From assembly GCA_011316305.1 (NCBI GenBank), contig SAUG01000058.1, forward strand, positions 124,001 to 188,000: a stretch of DNA of 64,000 nt. The letters are read 5' to 3'. This document shows, one piece after another, positions 37,017-49,460 of this stretch. This DNA is from Rusavskia elegans. Lineage: Eukaryota > Ascomycota > Lecanoromycetes > Teloschistales > Teloschistaceae. Within the stretch, counting starts at the first letter, position 1. Each line of letters starts with the position of its first letter. The notes beneath the pieces were generated by a model. That model was not told where the DNA came from. It made no database searches and saw only the letters and a program-made list of their open reading frames with translations. A program made the position numbers and the translations under genes.

Positions 37017-40000
37017 CTAAAAAATACTATAGAAATCATTAAAAAATACTATAGAGATTACTAAAAAATTCTATTGTCTAATATAATATAGATTATCCGT
37101 ATCGATTAATCAAAATATATTAAATTATAGATTAGGCTTTTAACGTATATTATATTTAGTACTATATATTTTTTTAATAGTTAAAATTTAATTTATTTAG
37201 TATAATAAAGATTCTTTTCCTTTAATATCGTTTTCTACTATTTCTATCGGCCGAAATTATTTCTATTAATCTAAAATATTAATTAAAAAATATTGTAATT
37301 TTAGTATTATTCTTTTAAATATTAGATATTCGAATCTATTAATTATATTATATTATTATCTAAAGCTACACTTTAGTATTAATAGATTCTATTATCCCGC
37401 GCTAAAAATTGTAAATAATTATTCTAAATTCCTTTTTTTTTAATATTATTTTCTACTATCTCTACTACTATTATAGCCTATAATATATATTTTCTACTTT
37501 TTTCTACCGATATAAAATATAATATATTTAACAAACTTATCGCTAGCGTTAATATTTTTTTAAAAAAAAATAAAGCTATATTATATAAAAGATAAATACT
37601 AAAAAAAAATCCTACCATTAAATAAAATATTATTAAAATCTTTTCGTTTATAATAAATAGATTTAGATAGAAAAATATAGCGTAAATCGTAATATAGCTA
37701 GCTATTAATATAATTATAGATTTATAGCTACCGTAGTCTATAAAATAATCTATAATAGATAGAAATTATATATCGTCGAAAACTTTTATTCCGGATATAG
37801 ATTAAACGATTTTAAAAACTTGATTATTTACTATTATAACAATATAACCTCGGCTATTATAGAAACTATTCGCTATATATTAAAAAATAATAATATTTTT
37901 AAATAGATTTTTAATTACTTCCGCGATAAAGTAAAATTTAAAGTTAAAAATCTTTTTATTAAAGTTCGTAATATTTATAACGCTAAATAAACTATTAAAC
38001 GAAAAGTTCTTCGCGGCTTTATATTAATATAAATACCTCTAAAAATATTTTTCGGCGGTAAAATAAAAAACGCGAAGAAATAGATTTTTAAAATTCGTAA
38101 AAATATACAAAGCTAATTAATTTATCTATTTTTCGCTATCCGGAAATCGTTTAAACTATTTAGAAAAAATTATAAAATCTTTATCGTTAATTATATATAT
38201 ATGACTAATAAATTTAAATTTATTCTTTATATAATCTAAGGAATTATATTAATAAAGATTACTTTTATCGCTACCTATATATTTATTTTCTCGGAAAAGA
38301 GACGCGACTATATCTAGATAACAATATAATTTAAACTTTTCTATAACTAACTATTTATTTCTAACTCTTCCTTTTTCGTTACTAATATAGAATAGGTATT
38401 TACTAATAGAATTCTTTTCGTATTTCCCGACGTCTACTATCTTCTATATATCTATTATATTAATAATAACGTTAAAATCTACGCTTGCCGTTTCTTTTAT
38501 TTCTAAAAAGAAATTAATAACTTTATAACTATATAGAAGGCGATAGTCTAGCAGGATACGATAGAGAAATTTAATAAAAATTAGAAAATCTTTTAAAATA
38601 AATATAATAATTTAGATCCCGAATTACTAGACTACTATTAGAATATATAGCTAGATAAAAAAACGGAAAAGTACTATCGCTACTATACGAATATACTATT
38701 AGATTTCGGTATTAATATTACTAGTAAAATTCAAAGAATTTTAATAAAATTAAAAGATAGACTAATATTATCTATAGAAGTTTTCGGTAGGATTATTAAA
38801 TAGATTAACGATTTAATAAAATACTAGATTATAGATTACGAGTATCTAATTACTAAATCTAAAAATCGGATTCTATTTAATTATTAGATCTCTTTTTTCT
38901 AAAAGTTTCATTTTAAAGTAATATAAGTAGTACGCGAAAAAATCTTTAAATAATATTAAATAGTTAAAGATCTCTCGGAAAGTTAAGATTTAGGACTATA
39001 TAAAAGCTACTTTCGTCGGTTAATAGACCTTTTTTATAAATACGAGATCTAGAAATTCCTTTTCTAGACTAATAGCGCTAGAATTTCCGAAAAGAGCGAT
39101 ATTTATAGATATTAGTACTACCAGCGCGATTCTTTCTATAATTTACGGCCTAAACTTTAGCGATTATATAAAGATAGATATTATACTATAGAGTCTAAAG
39201 GAAAAGAAAATATAATATATACTAGTTAGAGACGATTAAATAACGATATTAATAAAGTTAATCTAATAATTTATAAAATTTTAACCTTTCCCGGCTCTAT
39301 ATTTAGAGATCTAGGAAGAGAGGATAAAAATAAAGCCCGAGGCGATAGCGTTAGTAATAATTAAAAGAAAAATAATAACGAGGATAGAAATAAAAAAGAA
39401 AATAAAAATATATATAAAAAGATCGAGGAAAAGAATAAATTTAAAGATTATAGTATCGAAACTTTCTAATCTACTATCGAGGCTCTTTTTAGCGATAATT
39501 TTCTAGACGATATAGTATTCGCCGAACTCTTTAGCGTTAGCGAATCTCTTTATATTAAAAGTAAAAGAGAATCTAAAGAAATTACGAAAGCTAGTATTAT
39601 ATCGCGTAAATAGTAGACCTATAAAAATTATTCTCGAAGATAACTATTAGAATTTAAAATTATAGAAGCTAGAAATCGCGATATAAACTAGTAACGAGTT
39701 AGCTAATAACGCCTATATTATAAAAATAAACTAGCCGCTCGCGCCTACGTTCGTATAATAATAAGGAGATAAGGTCGGGAAACTATACGAGAAAAAGGTA
39801 ATATAATACGAGCTCGAATATAAAGTCTATAAAAAAGAAATCTTAGACCTTTCTAAAATTCTTCTATTAATAACGATAAGTAGCTAATACTGCTTCTAAT
39901 ACGAGAAAATATACGAAATCGAATTATTCGAAAAAGTAGATTATAAAGCAGAGATAAAAGGAAAATTAATAAACGTTTTTAATATCTCGACGCTATTATA

Positions 40001-40405
40001 GATAATAATAGCGAGTAGAAAACTGCTATATAGGATTTTAATATTACTACTAGCGATAATAAGAAAATCGAATACAATTAGCGAGTAAAGAAAAAATTAG
40101 AAAAATAGTAATAAATAGAGCTGGAAGGGCTTTCGTAGATAATATAATAGCTAAATATAAATTTCGAAATATATAGAATTAAACGTTCTATATTATCTAA
40201 CGAAAATAGCTAATTAGCTTTCGCGTAGTAAAAATAAATATAAATATAAATATAAGATATAGATTACAACGATAAAATTAATAAAAAAAAAAGATAACGG
40301 AATAGTAATTTAGTATTCCGATTAGTTAAATTATATTTAATGAATATAGTATCTTATAGTAATCTCTATAGTATTTTTTAGTAATTTCTATAGTGTTTTT
40401 TAGTG
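37015..40405 (+). mobile_element. Mutator-like element (MULE), 3.4 kb, RIP-inactivated
   Basis: Inverted ends of about 50 bp: the left begins TACTAAAAAATACTATAGAA and the right, reverse-complemented, CACTAAAAAACACTATAGAA. Within each arm a motif of the form ACTAAAAAATACTATAGA is itself repeated. The interior encodes a degraded MULE transposase on the plus strand. No 8-10 bp target duplication is visible, so one flank may have been rearranged; on the left it abuts the hAT remnant exactly. Confidence 0.85.
37700..39600 (+). pseudogene. MULE transposase remnant
   Basis: In one plus-strand frame between about 38,170 and 38,540 the hallmarks of the MULE catalytic domain can be read despite stops: YMTNKFKF (the D.TY.TN block), a FIFSEKRRDYI* segment (the FL..E....Y.W block), and VTNIE*VFTNRILFVFPDVYYLLYIYYI followed by NNNVK, the T-D-R..A...A....FP....LLC.WH..KNV block of the family. 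Further coding-like sequence continues to about 39,600. The substitutions (Asp to Asn, His to Tyr, Cys to Tyr, Trp to stop) are all of RIP type. The gene is dead; its end points are uncertain. Confidence 0.8.
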
Positions 40406-40870
40406 ATAATATAGCGTCAACCGATTAGAATTCTACAATAGATATATATTTCGGTATTTAAAAAACTTTAATTTGAGTTTTGGTTTGACCGTCGATAAAA
40501 ATCTACTTTACCGTATATATTTCAATCAATCTATATTTGGCGCCCGACAAGTGGGGAAATATTTTTCAACCTTCGTCTGCTCTTTATACCTGGGTCTACC
40601 TTCGGCGATATTCGCCGAATCAACTATAAAAACGCCCACGGTTGAAATTTTTTGCGGCCTGTCTTTATTAGAATATATTGATCCAAGAAGATATATCGCC
40701 GAATTATTCGTCGTTAAAATACATTTATACTTTATTTCTATCAAACTTTTAGAAAGTTATACTTTAGTGGAATTCAATCACGTGAAATTTGTAAGAGATT
40801 CAAACCCCGCCGCTAGCGCAACGCTAATGCGGGGCTAGTTATCAGCAACGGGCGGTTATATTTTCGGAAC
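40406..40870. other. Weakly mutated patch of unknown origin
   Basis: About 450 bp in which CpA and TpG are common again, inside a RIP block. It contains GGCGCCCGACAAGTGGGG (40,539), a CCCCGCC..GCGGGG hairpin at about 40,805-40,834, and an open frame of 121 codons at 40,473-40,838 on the plus strand. That frame has no ATG at its start (it opens with TTG), shows no domain I recognise and has a frame on the other strand too, so I do not call a gene. It lies directly outside the MULE right end. It may be a short, late insertion or single-copy DNA that escaped RIP. Confidence 0.55.
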
Positions 40871-41861
40871 GCAATAATAGAACGCAACAATTTACAGAAT
40901 ATAATATCGAAAATTTTTACCCGCGTTAAAACATTTCTATAGTTTTGGTATTTCTTTAATATAGTTTTACTATATACTTATACAGTTAAAATTATTTTTG
41001 TTAAAAATTTATAAAATTAGAAATTTCGTATAAACTAGCTTTTATATTTAGTATAAAAACATTTCTAATAATTCGAACGTTAAATACGGCGATAGAAACT
41101 AGAATCTAGAAATTAGCTTTTCGAGAAATCGAAATCGCCGCTAAAATAATTCTCGTAATAATAGAAATTTTCGAATTAATTTAACGAATATTTAACTTTA
41201 AAATTCTTTTTGAAAACTATAATCTAAAGATTTTCTATCAAGTTAATATTACAAATATATTTAGATCAAGTAGATCTATTAAAATTATATTCGAAATGAA
41301 TATAGAAACTCTAGTATTTATTTAAAAAGATCGAAATTATCGCGAAAAGATATTTTATAGTTTCGTTTAAATATTTTTTTATAAAATTTTTCTTTTATCG
41401 ATAATTATTTATTGTATTTTTATAGAAAACGATATATAAAGAAATATATATATATATATATTAAAATTAATACTAATTTTTATAGAAATTTTAATTAAAT
41501 TTCGATTTTCATTTTATTTCCGCTAGTAGTATTAGATTTTCGAATATTTAAAGATTATTATCTAGATTAACAAAACGAATTTTATTTTAGAATAACGTAA
41601 AAGTAAATATAAAATCTAGTAACGATTTATTAAATTGTCTATAGCTATAAATATCCGCTGCGATTATTAAAAAGATACTATAGATTTTATATTCTAGAAT
41701 TGCTGTTCGTACGAATTTACTATCTTTATTGAAAAAACGATAATAAAAAAGAAAATCTATAAAATTGACTGATGGAAAATTAATAAAATATTAGAAACTA
41801 TAATAAAAACGGAATAGAAATTCGAAATTAAAATAAAATATTTAGTTAATTTATGAATTCA
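40871..41861. other. RIP-degraded DNA, unassigned
   Basis: A+T-rich with CpG but little CpA, no open frames and no recognisable protein. A short (TA)n run is at 41,447-41,460. Confidence 0.6.
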
Positions 41862-42250
41862 ATTTTAGTATTCGGTAAATCAATAGTTTATTTAAAAAAA
41901 AATAAACGTTAGTATACGAATATTGAATATACGGTAATAGAAATTATATTCTAGTTTAATTAACGTAAATAACGATTTTAGATATTTTATTTTATATAAT
42001 TTTAGTAATATAACGTAATTTTCCATCGATAATTCAATATAGAATATTTATAGATAATTATATCTCGTAGTTATCGCTTTTTCTTTATCTTTATTTACTT
42101 GTAGTATAAATATTGTAATATTTTTCGTAAATAATACGATTTACCAAAGTCTTGTACGTACGTATATACTTTCGTAACAGTTATATCGTAACTAAACCAA
42201 ACGGTAGCATCTTTTAATATCCGTAATAATTATATTTACCCTCGCGGAAA
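41862..42250 (+). repeat. Unclassified dispersed repeat, inverted copy
   Basis: Starts TTTTAGTATTCGGTAAATCA and matches the reverse complement of 11,060-11,470 through several blocks: GAATATACGGTA, TTAACGTAAATAACG, GATAATTCAATATAGAA, and AACCAAACGGTAGCAT near 42,197. How far it extends to the right is unclear. Confidence 0.55.
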
Positions 42251-44299
42251 ATAAAATATATAGAATTAAAAAATAATAAAAGAGACGAAATTTTAATAAT
42301 ATTAGAATAAAATAGATAGAAATTTATTAGTAATAATGGAAAAATTAGATTTGGCTAATATTATAGTAATAAAAACTCTTTATTATATAAATGATATAAA
42401 GGTTTAAAAGATATATTAAAAATTCATCTAATTATATTAAATTTCTAATATTATTTAATTCGATTACTAAATCGTAAAAGCGGATATAGAAACGAATATA
42501 AAGCCAACGTAGATATAATTATATCTATATATTTATAAAGTATCCATAATTCATTATAATATATCTAAACAATTAATACTAGTAGTAAAAGTTTTATAGA
42601 TTACAAATTATCTACTTTTATCCTATTATTGAATTATTCCATATCGTTTTAATTTATTTTTAAAAATTTAACTTTCTAAATTAAAATATCAATTTCTATT
42701 ACCGATTTTTTTAAATTCAACGCTAGTATAATACGATTAACGATATATAATAAAAGGATTGTCTTTTTTAAAATTTATACGAATCGAATTTGATATTATA
42801 AATTTTTTTTAAATAATATATTTACGGTTTAAATCGCTAATTTTTCTATCGTAGAAAAAATATTTCTAGAAAAGACGTTAGTTTCTGAAATATTTTGAAT
42901 AATTCTAAAAATAATAATTTTCGAAATAATAATAACGAAAATAGATTTAGAAATAAATATAATCGATTTTTTAATTATTAACGTTGATATTATTGAAATA
43001 GCTATATTAGTAACTAGTATAAAATATCGTTATTTTTATTTTAACGATTCAAATTTAAAGCTATAAAAATCGTTAATAAAACTTTATAATCCGATATTAA
43101 ATATATTGAAAATATCTAATCTTGTTTATAAATCGATAGTCTATATAATATAGATCGTCTAATTTAAAAAAATTCAGATTTTAGAAATAAAAATCGTAAC
43201 TATTATATTATATATATCTAGTTTCTAAATTAAAATGTTTTTATATTAAATATAATATTGGAATTCGAACGAAAAAAGTTTTAATACCTCCGATTTCTTA
43301 GAAAAAAAATTCGTATTTAAAAAAAGTTTATCGCTTTCGATCCGGACTAGTCCTACCCGATTCAGTCTAGCGTAGAAAGCTATTACAGAGGTTAGAAGCG
43401 ATACGGGTAACTATTTAAAAACTGTAGTAATATAACCGAATACTAAAACTTTCGATTTAATTCTATACGATCGTTATAGTTACCGTATTATTAATATTTA
43501 ACGTTTTAAAATTTAAAATAATTTATTCAGAATTAATATACGCTTTACGTATTTATATATCGTTTTTAAAATACGAATCGGTCTAGAAATAAAATCGTTA
43601 TAGTTTAATAGAAATTTTTATATATCGAACTACTAAACTATATAGTCGGTTTATATAATATTATATAAATTATCTATATAAAAAATTTTTACCTTCTATT
43701 TTAAATTCTAATTTATTTGAATCGATTATCCGAATCTATTTTTTATTACAACGATACTAGTCTTTTCTATTTTAATTCTAATATCTTTTTCGCTAGATCT
43801 TTTAGCCTTTTCGTAATAGTTTTTTTCGCCCGATTCTAGTATTACTATAACGCTTTCGCGATAAGTCCATTCCTATTATATAGATATTTACCTTTATACG
43901 GTATTCTAGAAACTAAACTTCTCGAATTGATTTTTTTCTATCTACTAAATATTTTATATTTTTTAAAATAAAGTCTTTTATATCCTATTTTTTTTCTATT
44001 AAACTGTTAATTTTAATTTATTTTTTAATAGATATATTTCCTTTAAAATAATACGTATCTATTCCGAAATAATCTATATTAGTAGAAATAGATTTAAATA
44101 GCCGGCCGCAGCGTTATAGATATCGTAATAATAAAAATATACTAGTAAACGGAAAACTATAATATTTATCGCCTTTAAATCCGTAGTAGCTAGTATCTGT
44201 TCTACGACGCGTTTACTAGCTCAAGATTTAATTATTATTTTAATATTTTTTACTATATTCTATATTCCGCTCTTTTTATATAAAAAATAAAGAAAGTTC
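42251..44299. other. RIP-degraded DNA, possible Helitron 5' part
   Basis: No open frames. A G+C-richer segment at 43,330-43,440 (CGATCCGGACTAGTCC, GAAGCGATACGGG) may belong to the 5' side of the Helitron, but no TC-type start could be fixed. Confidence 0.4.
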
Positions 44300-47200
44300 C
44301 AAAATTACCTATAATTTTTAATATACTAGACTGGTACGACTTTAGATCTACGTTCCGTTTCGGCTAGACGATATATTATATTCTATCTATTATATATCTA
44401 AAAATCTAAATAATAATAATAGTAATAATAACGGCGGTAATAGTTAAAATAATATTAATTCTAATTCCGATATCGATAATAGTAACGATTACTATTTTTT
44501 TTCTAATCTCTTTTTCGATTTTCCTATTACTAACGAAATCGGTACTAAGTTCGGCGTTAATCTGTTTTTAATACCGCGTAAAATATAGCGAGAGATATAA
44601 TAATAGTAATAATAATCGTAATAGCCGAATCGAAAAGATAGTAATTCTAAAGGCGAAGATATTAAAAATAGTAATAGATTTCTACTATACTCTTATAACG
44701 CCTATTTCGAAAAGAAAAAGAGTAGCGAAATACTAGTAAAAAAACGGATCCGGTAAAATAATACAAAGTTACTAATAGCTAGTTTAGTAATTAAAGCCGT
44801 TAACACTACTAAAAAGGTCTTACTCTATTATATATAAGTTACGATATTCGGAAATAGTATTCTATAATACTAGATTATATAGAAACGATTCTACTAGCTA
44901 GTATCGGATAGTATATATTAGTTACGGTACTAAATATTAGATTAATAAAAGGATTACGAAATTTTCTAAAGTCGCTGCCGAATATAAAATCTATTATAAA
45001 TAAAAAAAGTTATAGTTTCTACTATTATAGCCGCCCCTATAATTTTTAAAAGATTTTTTAATCCGAAAAGATAACTATAGCGCCTATTATCTAAAGAATA
45101 TCCGCTAGTTTAACGCGTCTCTTATCTTTACGTCCTATTAAATTACCGAAAATCTTTATTTATTTTAAAATAGGCTAGTTCTATTCGAGATTTAAAAGGA
45201 AATATATTATATATAAGGTCTTTTAGATATTAAAGATAGCGTAAAACTATAATACGTCTAGACCTATATCTATAATTCTAGCTAGACGGTAGGATTTCGG
45301 CGGGAAAAAGATAAAAACCTAGATTACAAGCTAATACGGGATTTAATATATATATTTTATAAATATAATCTATTTATCGATACGTTTAAAATTATATAAA
45401 AAGTAATTCAAAAATATAAATAGATAGTGAATTAAAATCTATTCTATGTTCGATTTAATACTTAAATAGAATTAATAATAGAGTAAAATATTAATAAACG
45501 ACGCGAAAATTTATCTACTATTAATAATATTCTATTACTAATTTCGTTTAAATATATAATTTTCTATTTCTAAAATATTATTATCTATAGAATAAACTTA
45601 AATTAATCGAACGTATAATATATTAATCCGAATTATATTTACTATATATTATTTTATTATATATTACTATTTCCGAAAGATAATCCGAGGTTTTATTAGA
45701 ATTTAAAATTCGAAAATAGCCGAATTAAAATAAATTAACGGGATTTCTATTTATATTAGCTTTATAAAAGAAATATAAAATTTAATACGTTTTATTATAG
45801 CGGGCGTCTTTTTTAATAAATTACGATTAATATTTTTATAGTATATAATTAGATATAGTTTAATTAATAGTAACGGAATCAGAAAATGATTCGAATAGAT
45901 CTATATTAAGGCGTTAAAAATATATTAATTTAAAATAATATTAATCTATAAAATATTAGCCGTCGGATAATATCATTTTTATTATATATAAAAGGTAATC
46001 GTTTTATATATAAATATATAATAGATTCGATAGTATTAGTAAAATATTATAGTAAACCGTCGCTATTTATAACTATAATAGTAAATCTAAAATAGCCCGA
46101 GGTTTTTACTACGAAATAGTTATAGTAGAAAGTCTAGAATCGAATTAATTTAATAATATAAACGTTTTATTTATAGTAGCAGTCGTTATTAAAAAAATAT
46201 AAAAAAGATTTATTCGGAAAGTACGAAGGTTCGGTTTAAATAATTAAATATTAAAAATAGAACCTTTTATATATATATTATCTTTTATTTTTAAAAAATA
46301 ATAGCGAATTTCGTAATTTCGATAATATCGATACTATTATTATAGCGGAATTACTTTTTTTCGATTTCGATCTATCTAGTTGATTAACGGAAATTATTAA
46401 AAAATAATATAATATATAATCTTTACGGCGCAGCGAAGTCTAATACGTTTTATATATAACTATTAAAAAATAGTAGACCTATCCGATATAGTAAAGGATT
46501 TCTAAAACGGTTCTAGTCCTATATTACTATTAGTTCGGATAAGTATCCGATTGACCGAAAATCTAATAATAAATATATTTAGATCTATAACGGTTATAAT
46601 TTAATCGATTTATAGTTTAATAATAATTAAATAATACTATATAATTTATATCTATCTATAAAATACGACTATTATATTAATATCGAGATATATATTAACG
46701 TTAAAGCGGTTTAATATATCTATAAATATATCTATAAAGATTATAACTTCGGAATAATTCGGTTCGAAACTAAAACGGAAAATAAAGAAATTATATATTA
46801 TATTAATAGTCGTATTATTAACCCGTCTATAGTAATCTATAAACTATTAAAACTCCGAAAATATTAGAAATAGCCGCCTATATAATATCTATATCTTTAT
46901 TTATCTAATATATATTTAGTTAATTTCAAGAAATATATTAATAAAACGAAGTTATAAAATATTATAACTATAAATAAATTAGTTCTAATAGTATAGTTCG
47001 AATATAATTTAATTAATTCGAATAGTCGAAACATTTTATATAGACTTTCCGTAAAAGTATACATTTAATTTAAAGATATAATAATAATAGTTAAAGCGAT
47101 CTCTTTTTTTAATTAGCCGAATTTTTTATTATAATCTTTTTATAGGTAAATACTATTTTTTTATATATATACGATTAATCATTCGGATTTTGATTTTATT

Positions 47201-49460
47201 CTTTCACGATTCTAACGCTAGAGGCGCTAAACCGATTAAATTACGTAATTATTTAGTATTCAAGTATTTTATAGAAAACTCGAATTAAAGATTCCCGAAG
47301 GAGCTAGATCTGAATTAAAACCTAGAAGGAAACCGTAATCTATTTAACTTTATTAATTAACTTAATTAAGTTCGATCGATCGGGCTAGGTCGAGACGATC
47401 TACTATCTAGTCTTTCTATATTTTAAACTCTATAAAAATCGACTTAGTCGATAGAAAAAACTCAAGTATTAGGTTAGCCTTCGAGGGATTCGAACCCCCG
47501 ACCCGCTAGATTAACTCCGCTAACTCCGAGATAGAGCGCGGATCCGTTAGGCCTCCAGGTCACGCAGCGTTACCACTGCGCCACCAGGCCATACTATTTT
47601 TTATAGATATTACTTTTCTATAATTTTAGAATAATTAGTTTTAAAAATCTACAGACGTATTAAAGCTAGATATATAAAATCTTTTAAAATATATATTTTA
47701 CCCGCGACTTTATTAAAAATAATAAAAAATAGTACTTTTATTTTAAAGAAGCTACGATATTTTCTACCGGATTTTAATTTCGGAATCTATTAATTACTAT
47801 TTATATCTATAATCTTCTAATTCGGTCTAAAATATTTTAGAAAAGGTTTTAGAAAAATATTTATAGTAATTTTATATATTAAATCCGGGAAAAAAAATTT
47901 AATATATTCGCTAGATCTAAAATATCAGGAATATTACTATAATCAATATTTAATTGAATATATACTAGATAATATAGGATATAAATTATAAAATTATAAT
48001 CTGCCGAAATATATATATATATCTAAAATTAATAACGAGGAAATCAGTTAATTATATTTAAATTAGATTATAACCCGATTATATAAATACAGATACTAAA
48101 AGAAAATATTAATTTTTTAAATAAAGGTTAACGCGCGGCTTTTATTTATATTATCTTAAAAGATATAAATAGTAATAAAATCGAAAAATAACTTTTTTAT
48201 CTATATAATCTAGCCGGTACTAGAAAGACGTTTCTATATAAATATCTTTACTACTATTTCCGGATATATAGAGAAATCGTTATCTATATAACTTTTTCGG
48301 ATATTATAATATTTCTTCTTTCTAATAAAATAAATATTATATTTTTAATTTAAAATTTTATTTATTATTCTAGAAGATATAGTATATCCGATTTTAAATA
48401 ATATATTTTTAAACTAACTAATTTAGAAAACGATAATAATTATCTAAAATAAAATTCCGATATAGTATAAAAATTATTTTATAGCTATAAATCGAATATT
48501 TCGAGATTTTTATAATAATAATATTTAGCTTTTCGATAGAAAATAGATAGTTCTAGATAGTAACTTTATATAGATTCTATCTATTATTTAAAGTCGAGGA
48601 TAGATCGATACTATTAAAGTATATCTCTAATAATATTATTTTTAGCCGTATTTTAAAATACTATATCTAATCTAGAAAATATATATCTATAATAGTCTAA
48701 ATAATCGGAAATTCGATTATTAATTTAGTCGAATATTATACGATCTAACTATATATAGTAATTTTTAACTCTTTAAATTTATTCCGTAGTTTCGAAATAA
48801 AAAGATATTTTAGGATAGTATCTACATTCCCGATATTCTAGTTAGATCTAAATAGAATCTATTATTTTACTATAGATAGTATATACTGGCTTTTTATAAT
48901 ACGGTTATTAATAAAATTAATTCCGAGTTATTTTAAAAAATAATAACTGATTTATATATATATTATACTATTAATATCAATTAAACGGCTATAGAACGAT
49001 CTAGAATTAAAATATATCCGCTTAAATACCTCGCTAGTATTATATTTTAAAGTCTTCTATTTTTATATCTAGATTTCCGAAGCGATTATTCTATTGTTTT
49101 AATATAGAATATAAATATAAAAAAAGGTATAGTAAATAATACCCGATTAATTATTATCTATTTCGGCCGTTTTATTTTTAAAGCTAGAATTATTAGAGAC
49201 GAATTCGATAGTTAAAAATAAATACTAAATCGAATTATTTTTACTACGCCTAATTGAAAGCTATCTAGTATAATTATTTTATAAAAATAGTTTTTACTTC
49301 GGCTTAATTTCGCTATAATAATTAATATATTATAGGGCTAGATATTAAATATAGTTAGTTTAAATCTATAGAAGAAAGCTTTTAGCTATAGTTATTTATA
49401 TATCGCTTTGTTAAAGATAATAGACGTTATAGGTTTAAAAATACTTTTAAAATAAAATAA
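44300..49460 (+). mobile_element. Helitron with Rep-helicase gene, RIP-inactivated
   Basis: The plus strand carries a degraded Rep/helicase protein. Near 45,170-45,420 a Helitron-like N-terminal segment reads FILK*ASSIRDLKGNIYYI and, further on, LDYKLIRDLIYIFY. At 46,640-46,750 the Rep part reads LYLSIKYDYYINIEIYINVK and ends in YIYKYIYKDYN (46,715-46,747), the two-tyrosine active-site region. A PIF1-like helicase follows: P-loop NLAGTRKTFLYKYL at 48,207-48,248, IPI*YKNYFIAINRIFRDF, VVLGSNFI*ILSII, and a C-terminal block TRLIIIYFGRFIFKARII with FSYSYLYIALLKIIDVIGLK near 49,380-49,440. Rep and helicase on one chain are diagnostic of Helitrons. The gene is interrupted by a SINE at 47,166-47,590. 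Element termini (5' TC, 3' hairpin-CTRR) were not found. Confidence 0.85.
47166..47590 (-). mobile_element. tRNA-derived SINE, 425 bp, inserted in the Helitron gene
   Basis: On the minus strand it begins GGCCTGGTGGCGCAGTGGT. It has an RNA polymerase III A box (TGGCGCAGTGGT, 47,583-47,572) and B box (GGTTCGAATCC, 47,496-47,486), then an unrelated body of about 300 bp and a short TA-rich tail (CGTATATATAT). It is flanked by a 15-16 bp duplication ATACTATTTTTTTATA (47,150-47,165) / ATACTATTTTTTATA (47,591-47,605), typical of LINE-driven insertion. The A-to-B distance (about 88 bp) is far too long for a plain tRNA, and the acceptor stem pairs in only five of seven positions. It interrupts the helicase frame (GEYYFL..). 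It is much less RIP-mutated than its host. Confidence 0.85.

Noticed and set aside
40473..40838. 121-codon protein gene in the weakly mutated patch
   Set aside because: No ATG at the start, no recognisable domain, and an overlapping open frame on the other strand; kept only as an unexplained patch.
47486..47590. A tRNA gene on the minus strand
   Set aside because: A and B boxes are about 88 bp apart, the acceptor stem pairs in only five of seven positions, no clean anticodon loop forms, and the same head plus a 300 bp body recurs at 52,279. A tRNA-derived SINE explains this better.
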